Below are positions 1 to 6,398 of a stretch of DNA of 8,350 bases, piece after piece. Below the pieces are notes generated by a model. The model was not told the origin of the DNA and did not search any database. It saw nothing but the letters and a program-made list of their open reading frames with translations. Each line of letters opens with the position of its first letter. Position 1 is the stretch's first letter. The position numbers and the translations under genes are program-made. The DNA is from Chloroflexota bacterium (lineage in GTDB: Bacteria; Chloroflexota; Dehalococcoidia; UBA3495): NCBI GenBank assembly GCA_002716645.1, contig PBBR01000004.1, positions 4,096 through 12,445 of the forward strand, read 5' to 3'.

Positions 1-740
1 ACTGCGCTCAACAACTGGGCATTAGCTCTTTTGCAAGCTTCGGCATCGCCAATCTCGCCAGCTTCCCATCCTTCGGATGCCGCCTTTGGCACCAAATTAG
101 CAATGGCTGGTATCACTCCGTGAGTACCCACGCCTCCTGAATTAGTAGTCCTATACAATGTTCCAAGGAAACGTAGAAACGATATATCACCCTGTTCACA
201 GAGAACGTTAAGTTCGGCTAACAGCTCACCGGTACCGGAACTATCTTTCACGCCTACGACAGCACCTTCCGTCGCTAGTGTAGCCATTGTTAGAGGAGCT
301 ACGGATGTTTTTACTGTCTGTGGGATGTTGTATATCCATAAGGGTATGCTCGACTTATCGCTGATATAACGGTAGTGATCGAGTAATTCGTCTTGTGAAT
401 GAGGATAGTAATATGGTGGAGTGACAGCTATGCCATCAAGTTTGATCTCAGAGACTTCACGGGCCATCTTGAGCGATAATTCAGTGCTAGGGCCAGATAT
501 ATTTCCTATAACGGGAACCCTTCCGGCCACTTCATCAACCAAGGTATCGATACTTATTAAGCGTTCATGGTCGGATAGAGATGCAAACTCTCCAGTTGTC
601 CCCGATATCCAGATACCGTGAACTCCATTATCTATAAGATAGTTAGTTAGTTTTCTGAGTGATTTCGTATCCACAGTCTCATCAGAATTAAGAGGAGTAA
701 GTATAGGTACTACTACCCCCTTGATATCTTTATTGGTCAT
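1..740 (-). CDS. DapA/NanA-family class I aldolase (DHDPS superfamily), 3' part missing
   Basis: The minus-strand frame opens with ATG at 740 (MTNKDIKGVVVP...) and stays open to the window edge, giving 246 residues of a family usually near 295; about 50 C-terminal residues lie outside. The superfamily makes a Schiff base between pyruvate and a lysine in a TIM barrel. Its signatures are visible: GTTGE at residues 47-51 (pyruvate carboxylate site), IYNIP at 136-140 with the catalytic Tyr137, and VKDSSG at 164-169 with the Schiff-base Lys165. The Arg that follows YNVP in true DapA, and binds aspartate semialdehyde, is not present (the segment reads YNIPQTVKT). This argues for a catabolic keto-acid aldolase or dehydratase rather than lysine synthesis. 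An AGGAAGGAG ribosome site sits 12 bases before the ATG. The gene diverges from the Rieske gene. An enolase-superfamily dehydratase lies nearby, and KDG-type aldolases are often found beside such enzymes. The family call is firm; the substrate is unknown. Confidence 0.88.
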   Translation of the reverse strand, partial: MTNKDIKGVVVPILTPLNSDETVDTKSLRKLTNYLIDNGVHGIWISGTTGEFASLSDHERLISIDTLVDEVAGRVPVIGNISGPSTELSLKMAREVSEIKLDGIAVTPPYYYPHSQDELLDHYRYISDKSSIPLWIYNIPQTVKTSVAPLTMATLATEGAVVGVKDSSGTGELLAELNVLCEQGDISFLRFLGTLYRTTNSGGVGTHGVIPAIANLVPKAASEGWEAGEIGDAEACKRANAQLLSA

Positions 741-799
741 GTGTAAGGTTCGCTCCTTCCTAATATTACAAATTAATCATTTTCGTAGGCCCGTATAAA

Positions 800-824
800 T
801 ATAATCTATTACTACTGGTCAGTA
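800..824. promoter_or_regulatory. Possible promoter -10 and operator in divergent spacer
   Basis: The 181-base spacer between the aldolase (minus) and the Rieske gene (plus) is AT-rich. On the plus strand it has a TATAAT hexamer at 800-805, with no convincing -35 upstream. At 813-824, just downstream, is TACTGGTCAGTA, an imperfect palindrome with 5-base arms and a 2-base centre. Its ACTGGTC half resembles half-sites known for GntR/FadR-type repressors. If the TATAAT is used, the palindrome would lie across the start of transcription, as expected for repression. This is pattern reading only and could be chance. Confidence 0.25.
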
Positions 825-921
825 TAGTCATATTGTTTTATGTATGAACACGGATTCCTATAGTAAGTAGACGCAGATTTGTTATAGACTTTAAAACAGC
901 AGCCAATTTCGGAGGTCAAAT

Positions 922-1248
922 ATGCCCGAAGCACCTGAGGGTTACATCAAAGTTGGAGACATGAAAAGATTACGGATAAAAAAGTGCGTGTCTGTTTCAG
1001 ACGGCTCCCAATCCATAGCCGTGTTTTACAGCGATGGCCAGCTTTATGCGTTTTCCAATCTCTGCCCTCATTCCGGATATGCATTGGAAACAGGTTCCAT
1101 AAAAGATGGTCTACTGACTTGCGCATGGCACCAGGCAAGATTCGACGTGGCAGACGGTACCTGCCCTGACGGTTTTACCGATGATATAGACACCTATGAC
1201 GTAATCCGAATAGACGATGAAGTGTGGGTTAATCCGGAGCCCAGGTAA
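922..1248 (+). CDS. Stand-alone Rieske [2Fe-2S] ferredoxin-type protein
   Basis: This 108-residue protein is a single Rieske domain of the soluble ferredoxin/NirD-like kind, with no signal peptide or membrane anchor, so it should act in the cytoplasm as an electron carrier. The cluster-binding motif is complete: CPH at 48-50 and CAWH at 67-70, giving Cys48/His50 and Cys67/His70 as ligands. The following QARFDVADGT at 71-80 matches the usual HxxRFD-like closing segment of the fold. A strong GGAGG ribosome site at 911-915 lies 6 bases before the ATG and fixes the start. It stands alone on the plus strand, divergent from the aldolase and convergent with the luciferase-like gene, whose stop is 60 bases away. 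No Rieske oxygenase alpha subunit or ferredoxin reductase is in the window, so its redox partner is unknown. The luciferase-like enzyme next door is one candidate. The domain call is firm; the role is inference. Confidence 0.92.
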   Translation: MPEAPEGYIKVGDMKRLRIKKCVSVSDGSQSIAVFYSDGQLYAFSNLCPHSGYALETGSIKDGLLTCAWHQARFDVADGTCPDGFTDDIDTYDVIRIDDEVWVNPEPR

Positions 1249-1308
1249 TATCAGGAATAACACAATACCTGTGGTACGTGAATGTCAGAATCACAAAAAC
1301 AGCTCTAT

Positions 1309-2241
1309 TTATATCTTTCCGACTAGGCCCCCAAGTAAATCCTTGGTTCTATTGTAAGAATCAGTAGATTGATCCGGAGTGAAGATCGCAGCCAGAAAAT
1401 CTGTAGCACCTGAATCAGATAAAGATTTCAATTGATTCTCAACTTCTATTTCATTCCCAATTATGGCAACGTCTGCTGGGCCATCTGCACCTTCTATATC
1501 CAGTATCCTTCGATAGTTCGTCAAAGTCCCATACCTCTCGAAGGACCTGGCAGCTTTCTCAAATGCAGAGCCTTTGTCACCAGTTACACACACAGGCAAT
1601 CCGACACAGGTACGCGGTACGGGACGTCCGGAGGTTGCAGCAGATTTGTTAATGCGCGGTACTACATGCTTTTCTATTGCAGCAACGCCTGCCATCCAGG
1701 TGATCGTACCATCAGCCATTTCTCCTGCCAGCTTTAACATAGCTGGGGCCAAGGCCGATATAAGTATCGGAAACGGGGTAATTCCATGCATTTCTATCTG
1801 AGTATTTACTTGGTAGTTATCCCCAGAAAACGATACGCTACCATCATTCACTAATGGTTTTATTACCGATAAGTAATCCCTAACATGCCGAGCGGGTTTG
1901 CTATAGGACAATCCCCAAGCATCTTCGACATTCCTCTGATGGGAAGGACCTATTCCCAACGATAACCGTCCACCAGTGACGACCTGAACCGTCATTGCCT
2001 GCTGAGCCAAGGCTGAGGGATGTCTAGGATAGGTAGGAACTACAGCTGTTCCCAATTCGATTTTATGCGTCTGAGAACCGATCAGACCGAGCATAGTCAA
2101 ACCGTCAAATCCCCGGTTTGATAGATGCGGTACCCAAAAACTATCAAAGCCATCAGCCTCTGCCGACACTCCCTGAGCGATTGTGGATTCTAGATCTAAA
2201 AGTTGTCCTGGTACGCTACCGGGAAATAAACCTATTCTCAT
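1309..2241 (-). CDS. Luciferase-like (LLM) F420- or FMN-dependent oxidoreductase
   Basis: This is a 310-residue TIM-barrel protein of the bacterial luciferase-like superfamily, which transfers hydride or oxygen using reduced F420 or FMN. It starts MRIGLFPGS and shows the family landmarks: GFDSFWVPHL at 31-40, IELGTAVVPTYPRHP at 61-75, GGRLSLGIGPSHQ at 90-102 and PILISALAPAMLKLAGEMADG at about 158-178. The text resembles the actinobacterial and Chloroflexota F420-dependent group called TIGR03564 (MSMEG_4879-like), recalled from memory and not searched. The length is normal for the family. A GGAG at 2248-2251 lies 6 bases before the ATG, directly after the TGA of the upstream MaoC-like gene, with only 11 bases between the genes, so translation is probably coupled. 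It is the last gene of the minus-strand run and ends facing the Rieske gene. The superfamily is sure; choice of cofactor and substrate is not visible. Confidence 0.9.
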   Translation of the reverse strand: MRIGLFPGSVPGQLLDLESTIAQGVSAEADGFDSFWVPHLSNRGFDGLTMLGLIGSQTHKIELGTAVVPTYPRHPSALAQQAMTVQVVTGGRLSLGIGPSHQRNVEDAWGLSYSKPARHVRDYLSVIKPLVNDGSVSFSGDNYQVNTQIEMHGITPFPILISALAPAMLKLAGEMADGTITWMAGVAAIEKHVVPRINKSAATSGRPVPRTCVGLPVCVTGDKGSAFEKAARSFERYGTLTNYRRILDIEGADGPADVAIIGNEIEVENQLKSLSDSGATDFLAAIFTPDQSTDSYNRTKDLLGGLVGKI

Positions 2242-2252
2242 GTTTCACTCCG

Positions 2253-2678
2253 TCAGTCTTTATCAACAAGGCCGCTGCACTGGCCCACTATCACCTTCTC
2301 TCCCTTATCCGTCTCTACCCATACCTCACATTCGACTCGCAACTTAGTATCACCCTCTGGCACCTTACTGGTTACATAGCCCTTAGCGGTGATAAGATCG
2401 TCGATCCCAGCTGATCTCCTAGTTACCACAGAGCCTTTTCCACCAACGATCCATCCTTCTTCAAAACAAAGCATCATCATACGTGGAATTACGCCGAACA
2501 ATCGGGATCCTACAGCGATTGGTCTTGTTAACCCTTCACGTGCTGCCGCAGTAGAATCCGTATGAATAGTGTCGACTTCTCCAGCATCCGTCAAAACACG
2601 ATTTAGATTAACACTTAATTTCTGAGAAACTGTCGGGAGTTCGTATCCTATAGGGGTACTACTTGTAATAATAGCCAT
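2253..2678 (-). CDS. MaoC-like hotdog-fold protein, hydratase/dehydratase half (with catalytic loop)
   Basis: This 141-residue single hotdog protein resembles MaoC-type dehydratases (R-specific enoyl-CoA hydratase fold). The region DTIHTDSTAAAREG at 36-49, followed by LTRPIAVGSR at 50-59, corresponds to the conserved segment in which Asp and His act on the water added to or removed from a CoA thioester; His39 and Asp41 are candidate residues. The rest is strand-rich, as expected (KGYVTSKVPEGD, RVECEVWVETDKGEKVIVGQ). Its start is 6 bases after the TGA of the other hotdog gene, and GAGAGGA, which overlaps the end of that gene, can serve as ribosome site 12 bases before the ATG. The tight spacing and paired arrangement suggest that the two proteins form a heteromer, as split MaoC dehydratases do. 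A thioesterase-like or binding role cannot be excluded. Confidence 0.78.
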   Translation of the reverse strand: MAIITSSTPIGYELPTVSQKLSVNLNRVLTDAGEVDTIHTDSTAAAREGLTRPIAVGSRLFGVIPRMMMLCFEEGWIVGGKGSVVTRRSAGIDDLITAKGYVTSKVPEGDTKLRVECEVWVETDKGEKVIVGQCSGLVDKD

Positions 2679-2684
2679 TGTTTA

Positions 2685-3197
2685 TCAGATCCTCTCTGGC
2701 TTGGGTCCGCCATCTATCCCGGTTCCCTCGCGGGGCGCATCTCGTTCAACAATATCCATACACTGAACCCTAGACGCTATAAACACCAAATCTCCATCTG
2801 CGTTATGGGCCACGGTATCCCATCTAACATATTCACGGTTACGTTTTATATATTTTTCGGATATATGGCCAGATATAACCAGCGTTTCCCCACTCATAAT
2901 CGGTTTCAAATATTCGAAATCTAGCTTATAACTTACACCACGAACATTGTACGTACGCCCAAGAAGCCATCGGGGGGGCCTAGACTGAATCTGAGGTGGA
3001 GCTATCGGCCCACCCCAAGGGGAATCACCAACGAACCATTCATGCCAGTGTTGATCCAGATCGCATGTTCGTTCGACGTCATCCTGAGTGACTGTCCATT
3101 CAAAACTACCCAGATCTTTCCCGACTTCTATTTCTGCGTAAGTAGTACGTTGTCCCGTCGCATCCTCAGACATACGTACTTTGCTGGGTTCAATCAT
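2685..3197 (-). CDS. MaoC-like hotdog-fold protein, partner half (FAS1-type dehydratase domain)
   Basis: This 170-residue protein looks like the N-terminal-type MaoC or FAS1-like dehydratase hotdog domain. Its features are EVGKDLGSFEWTVTQDDVERTCDLDQHWHEWF at about 24-55, then GGPIAPPQI at 62-70, where MaoC proteins carry their G-x-PIAPP segment. After it comes YKLDFEYLKPIMSGETLVISG at about 90-110, the strand and turn typical of the fold (a K-P-I-xxGETL element). Asp48, His50 and His52 are near the usual active-site position, but which of them act is unclear. The last 20 residues are charged and probably disordered. An AAGGA ribosome site lies 6 bases before the ATG, and only 10 bases separate it from the stop of the enolase-family gene. 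It forms a pair with the hotdog gene downstream. The likely role is an acyl-CoA or related thioester hydratase/dehydratase subunit; the substrate is unknown. Confidence 0.78.
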   Translation of the reverse strand: MIEPSKVRMSEDATGQRTTYAEIEVGKDLGSFEWTVTQDDVERTCDLDQHWHEWFVGDSPWGGPIAPPQIQSRPPRWLLGRTYNVRGVSYKLDFEYLKPIMSGETLVISGHISEKYIKRNREYVRWDTVAHNADGDLVFIASRVQCMDIVERDAPREGTGIDGGPKPERI

Positions 3198-3207
3198 TTA
3201 CCATCCT

Positions 3208-4287
3208 TTATTGAGACACTTTTTTTACTATATCCATATCCAATTCAATACCGAGGCCAGGTCCCTCAGGAACTTCCAAGAAACCATTGGTTATGTTAAG
3301 TGGCTCGGATAATATGGGATATTTATCCCTTATGGAACAAGGTTCGATATTGTATTCCTGCTCATAGGGCACACCAGGTGTAGCAACAACAAAATGGGCA
3401 TGCGCTACGGTGCTAATGGTGGGCTGGGTATTATGACACGTTATCGGTATACCTAGAGTATCAGCCATAGAAGCTATCTTGATAAACGTGGTGAAACCAG
3501 GTGTCTTAACTATGTCTGGCTGGATTATATCAACCTTACCCCGAGTGATAAGTTCATAATATTCATAATGACTGTATATCATTTCACCAGAGGCGATGGG
3601 TATATCCAGGGAATCAGCCACTCTGGCCAAACCTTCTAGATCATAATGAGGGCGCGGCTCTTCAAAATGAAACACTTGCAATTGTTCCAGTTGTTTCCCT
3701 ACTTCGATACTACGGTGTACTGAATAAGCCCCGTTCACATCTACCAGGATATCGATATCGTCACCGACCGCTTTTCGAACTTCCGTGACGGTAGCTATAG
3801 TCTGGTCAGAAGGGTCATCCATTTTCCCTGGAACAGCGCTATGAAGTTTATAGGCCCGGTAACCCTGATCCACATAGTATTCCGCCCTTCTAGCCTCTTC
3901 CAATGGGGTCATATCTCGTTTAAGAGAACTCGCATACACTGGAACCTTATCCCTGACTTTACCACCGAGCAATTGGTATATGGGTACCCCCAGCGATTTC
4001 CCTTTTAGGTCCCACAGGGCTATATCTAGCCCAGCTATACCAATCCAAATTGCTCCACCGATCTCGAGGGCATTCCCCGCTCTGGCCATGTCCCTGAACC
4101 GGGCGTCCGTGTCTACCGGATCTTTACCAATAATAGACGGGGCCAAGACCTCATCAACAACAGTTCTGGTCACAGAGGGTTGTCTCCTGAAGCACTCTCC
4201 AATTCCTACCAATCCTTCATCGGTATGAACAAACACAAAGGGAAACTGGCCGTCCAGAATAACAGTTTCTACAGAAGTAATTTTCAT
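3208..4287 (-). CDS. Enolase-superfamily enzyme, mandelate racemase / sugar-acid dehydratase subgroup
   Basis: This 359-residue protein has the full two-domain layout of the superfamily: an N-terminal alpha+beta cap (1 to about 120, with HTDEGLVGIGE at 21-31 and LDIALWDLKGK at 87-97) and a C-terminal barrel. Metal ligands are visible as Asp183 (LVDVN), Glu209 (FEEP) and Glu235 (ASGEM). The His/Asp dyad of the mandelate racemase subgroup is Asp258 (IQPDI) and His285 (TCHNTQ). These positions match E. coli galactonate dehydratase numbering as I recall it, so the alignment is nearly gap-free. The second-strand motif is KLH (147-149) rather than KxK, and the residue after Asp183 that is His185 in galactonate dehydratase is Asn here. 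Such enzymes pull the proton alpha to a carboxylate, usually dehydrating an acid sugar to a 2-keto-3-deoxy acid. The ribosome site is weak (AGG 9 bases upstream). The gene is followed tightly by the MaoC pair. Dehydratase is favoured over racemase; the substrate is unknown. Confidence 0.9.
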   Translation of the reverse strand: MKITSVETVILDGQFPFVFVHTDEGLVGIGECFRRQPSVTRTVVDEVLAPSIIGKDPVDTDARFRDMARAGNALEIGGAIWIGIAGLDIALWDLKGKSLGVPIYQLLGGKVRDKVPVYASSLKRDMTPLEEARRAEYYVDQGYRAYKLHSAVPGKMDDPSDQTIATVTEVRKAVGDDIDILVDVNGAYSVHRSIEVGKQLEQLQVFHFEEPRPHYDLEGLARVADSLDIPIASGEMIYSHYEYYELITRGKVDIIQPDIVKTPGFTTFIKIASMADTLGIPITCHNTQPTISTVAHAHFVVATPGVPYEQEYNIEPCSIRDKYPILSEPLNITNGFLEVPEGPGLGIELDMDIVKKVSQ

Positions 4288-4329
4288 AAATTATTACCTA
4301 AGGTCATTGTCCAAAATAAGTTCCCAATC

Positions 4330-4668
4330 CTACTGCATCGGAATGCCTAGAGTACACCTGTAGTCCTCTGTAATGATCTTGGCGATATGCCCGTGCCCAG
4401 TCATATCTTCGGCTACCAGCACATCTCCTGCGACCAACCGTCTAGTAGTTCCATCGGCAACCTCATATTCGGAAACTCCTGCTAGATGTACTACATACTG
4501 GAGGCGCGGTGCATTGTGATATGTATGCTCCTGCTCCGCGTATTGACGCTGGTTCAACGTGATATCTCCGGGGCCCACATTGTTTACTATCTCGGCTAAT
4601 TGATCTGGGGTTAAATCTTCAAAGTGGGATTCACCATCAGTGCCTGAATAAACTCTAACAACCTGCAT
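4330..4668 (-). CDS. Small single-domain cupin protein
   Basis: This 112-residue protein is one small beta-barrel of the cupin fold. The core is QYVVHLAGVSEYEVADG at 57-73 followed by RRLVAGDVLVAEDMTGHGH at 76-94, a typical pair of cupin strands with the central G-D turn. Canonical metal ligands are only partly present. HTYH at 48-51 takes the place of the usual HxH, and TGHGH at 90-94 takes the place of the second motif, so metal binding is possible but not assured. The N-terminal stretch MQVVRVYSGTDGESHFEDL is typical of small cupins found beside catabolic genes. A GGAG ribosome site lies 8 bases before the ATG, and the gene is 42 bases upstream of the enolase-family gene. It may be an accessory enzyme (isomerase, hydrolase) or a ligand-binding regulator. 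The fold is clear; the function is not. Confidence 0.82.
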   Translation of the reverse strand: MQVVRVYSGTDGESHFEDLTPDQLAEIVNNVGPGDITLNQRQYAEQEHTYHNAPRLQYVVHLAGVSEYEVADGTTRRLVAGDVLVAEDMTGHGHIAKIITEDYRCTLGIPMQ

Positions 4669-4702
4669 AACTAATACTCCTACATGAATATATTTATAAG
4701 CC

Positions 4703-4957
4703 CTAGGTAATCTCTTCGTAATATTTTTTTATTTTGTGCCGAGCGATCCGCAGAATTCTAATCTGTTCCTCATCATCTAAGTCCTTTTCATGAAACGCCT
4801 TGAAACAACTAAGATGTCCCATACTATAAGTTGCCTGACAAACCCACGAATCTCTAAGACCTAACCCATCCTCATAGAACTTAACGTCTATATCGGTGAC
4901 TCCGCTACAATGAGGGCACCTGACCTTTATACGGTCTACTTCCAATTGATCTTTCAA
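4703..4957 (-). CDS. Small Cys-rich, possibly zinc-binding protein of unknown function
   Basis: This 84-residue protein is not a family I recognise. It carries CPHC at 14-17 and further Cys at 40 and 51, with His48 between them, which could make one zinc-ribbon or zinc-finger site. The C-terminal third (EKDLDDEEQIRILRIARHKIKKYYEE) is highly charged and probably helical. The start codon appears to be TTG at 4957. The only nearby ATG (4962-4960) is in another frame and stops at once. An AGATAAGG ribosome-like site 9 bases before the TTG supports this. It lies 71 bases after the transporter stop and 34 bases before the cupin start, so it is likely in the same transcript. A regulatory, metal-handling or small structural role is possible, but nothing in the sequence decides. 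That it is a real gene is likely from the Cys pattern and its placement. Confidence 0.65.
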   Translation of the reverse strand: MKDQLEVDRIKVRCPHCSGVTDIDVKFYEDGLGLRDSWVCQATYSMGHLSCFKAFHEKDLDDEEQIRILRIARHKIKKYYEEIT

Positions 4958-4966
4958 TACATTAAA

Positions 4967-4974
4967 CCTTATCT
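4967..4974 (-). promoter_or_regulatory. Ribosome binding site supporting a TTG start
   Basis: The minus-strand sequence AGATAAGG ends 9 bases before the TTG at 4957. It is the only purine-rich match in reach and the main reason for starting the small Cys-rich gene there. An ATG at 4962-4960 in a different frame would encode only two residues before a TGA. Confidence 0.4.
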
Positions 4975-5028
4975 CTAATTATTAATGAAAGTTCTGAGCG
5001 ATTGAGTACGCACCCCGTCAGCATTCTA

Positions 5029-6279
5029 CTATAATTGATCGGTCCGCGGCGTCAGGTTAAGGCCAGCCATAATCAAGGTTGCGACACCGAATAGAAGGGC
5101 TACAAAGTACATCGCAGAATCCATGCCTAGTGTCTGGTATATCCCCCCAGCAATAAGTGGAGAAATCGCCGACATTATAAAGCTAGCAAATGTTACAAGG
5201 CCTAAAGCAGTAGCGGAGACCTGTCTACCCACTATCTCCAGAGTCGCGGCAGTGAGGATAGGTTGATCCGGATACAAGAATAACCCTATTAAAACTATTA
5301 CTATTGAGAGGCTCATCCCATCATTGAATGGCACCATCAAAAGAGCCATAGCACACGACCAGGCTAATCCAGGCACCATCACTTTCTTCCGGCTGAACCT
5401 GTCAGACAGATGCCCAGCCAGTGGCTTAGCAGCCAGTCCAATAGCAATCAATAACCCAATATGAAGCCCACGATTAAATGGATTCATACCTAAATCATGT
5501 TCCAGATACAAAGGTATTGTTGTCAGTAAAGCGACTAGAGCCATGGCTCGAAGACCCCTAACAACAGTAATACCCCAAAGAGTAGGATGTGTTAGTAATC
5601 TCGCAGTCATTTTTGGTCTTGATTCTTTAGAATTACTGGATTGGTCTTCAGCACTAATCCGACCTATATTCTTGATAGCCCAAAGAGCGCAAAGCGCCAA
5701 TACTATCGGTATTACCGCGTAAACACTCAAAATCCCCTGCCATGTGACTACAACCAGTAGTAACCCTGTCATCAGGGGACCTGCAACATCTCCGACACTT
5801 CCACCTACACCGTGCAGAGCTAAAGCCAAACCGCGCTTATCCGGAAAATGGTAGGAAAGAGCTGCAGAGGATGGAAGATGCCATAACGAATGGGCCATGG
5901 CCACTAAAGCCACTCCCACCAGTAACACTCCGTAGAATGGCGATAATCCAATGGCAAGGGACCCGCATCCAGCGATTAATAAGCAAGCCGCTAACAACAA
6001 GCCCCAATGTTTCCGAAGCACGTCAGACAATACACCACCAGGCAACCGCACAGCCCCCGAGGCAAGTTCTCTCGCTGACAAGATCCCACCTGCACCCACC
6101 GCACTAAGTTGAAATGCAGATTGTATTTCAGGTAAAACCACTACAAAACTTTGAAGAATCCAATGAAAAACAGAATGACCAACAGCTAAAGCTGTGATCA
6201 TAAATTTACTTGTATTGCGGACATCATGTTTCATAGTAGTCAGATTATACACTGGGACTAAGTCGGTCCATTGATACAC
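5029..6279 (-). CDS. MFS (major facilitator) transporter, 12 TM
   Basis: This 416-residue inner-membrane protein has about twelve hydrophobic helices and the two-half structure of the major facilitator superfamily, of normal length. The cytoplasmic loop 2-3 motif A appears as GGVLSDVLRK at 81-90 and recurs in the second half as GHLSDRFSRKK at 289-299. A glycine-rich helix 5 (GVGGSVGDVAGPLMTG at 157-172) is typical of antiporter-type or drug-type carriers, and a charged cytoplasmic linker spans about 203-232. The annotated ATG at 6279 has a poor ribosome site (AGGA 12 bases away). The ATG at 6234 (residue 16, MKHDVRNTSK) could be the true start, because it removes a non-membrane N-terminus and lies 9 bases after a TATAAT. 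It is the first gene of the minus-strand run and diverges from the flavoprotein gene. Its place suggests uptake of the cluster's substrate, but export of an organic acid cannot be excluded. Confidence 0.9.
   Translation of the reverse strand: MYQWTDLVPVYNLTTMKHDVRNTSKFMITALAVGHSVFHWILQSFVVVLPEIQSAFQLSAVGAGGILSARELASGAVRLPGGVLSDVLRKHWGLLLAACLLIAGCGSLAIGLSPFYGVLLVGVALVAMAHSLWHLPSSAALSYHFPDKRGLALALHGVGGSVGDVAGPLMTGLLLVVVTWQGILSVYAVIPIVLALCALWAIKNIGRISAEDQSSNSKESRPKMTARLLTHPTLWGITVVRGLRAMALVALLTTIPLYLEHDLGMNPFNRGLHIGLLIAIGLAAKPLAGHLSDRFSRKKVMVPGLAWSCAMALLMVPFNDGMSLSIVIVLIGLFLYPDQPILTAATLEIVGRQVSATALGLVTFASFIMSAISPLIAGGIYQTLGMDSAMYFVALLFGVATLIMAGLNLTPRTDQL
6244..6249 (-). promoter_or_regulatory. 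TATAAT -10 element just before an alternative MFS start
   Basis: On the minus strand a consensus TATAAT lies inside the 5' part of the long transporter frame, 9 bases before the in-frame ATG at 6234. If it drives transcription, the message would be almost leaderless and begin at that ATG, which would make the first 15 codons of the long reading non-coding. No convincing -35 (TTGACA-like) is visible 16-18 bases upstream. This is speculative. Confidence 0.25.
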
Positions 6280-6301
6280 CGATTCCTAGTCAAATGTGTG
6301 C

Positions 6302-6373
6302 CCGCTCTCATTTACGTCAGTTGTTACTCAATAGCAAGGCGAATATACTCAAACAAGTAAACGTCCGCTCTCA
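6302..6373 (+). repeat. 9-bp direct repeat flanking the flavoprotein promoter
   Basis: CCGCTCTCA occurs at 6302-6310 and again at 6365-6373, 63 bases apart, about six helical turns. The two copies bracket the predicted promoter at 6321-6349. They could be binding half-sites for a regulator acting on the divergent transporter and flavoprotein genes. The match is short and could be chance. Confidence 0.3.
6321..6349 (+). promoter_or_regulatory. Sigma70-like promoter for the YhiN-family gene
   Basis: TTGTTA (6321-6326) and TATACT (6344-6349) are separated by exactly 17 bases, a good sigma70-type arrangement. Transcription would start near 6356, giving a leader of about 43 bases before the ATG at 6399. 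It is in the 119-base spacer between the transporter and the flavoprotein and points toward the latter. Confidence 0.55.
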
Positions 6374-6398
6374 GTTAACACGTTTCGATAAATAATTA

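Noticed and set aside
421..621. Plus-strand 66-codon open frame
   Set aside because: It lies wholly antisense to the DapA-family gene, which has clear active-site motifs; no ribosome site or family resemblance.
833..864. TTGTTT and TATAGT as a promoter for the Rieske gene
   Set aside because: The spacing is 20 bases, too long for a standard sigma70 promoter.
1261..1280. Small interrupted hairpin (TACC-TGT-GGTA with outer CAC/GTG) between the Rieske and luciferase-like genes
   Set aside because: The stem is only four continuous base pairs with an asymmetric internal loop and no T-run; too weak to call a terminator.
1432..1801. Two overlapping plus-strand frames of 101 and 75 codons
   Set aside because: Both are antisense to the well-supported luciferase-like gene and show low-complexity, non-domain translations.
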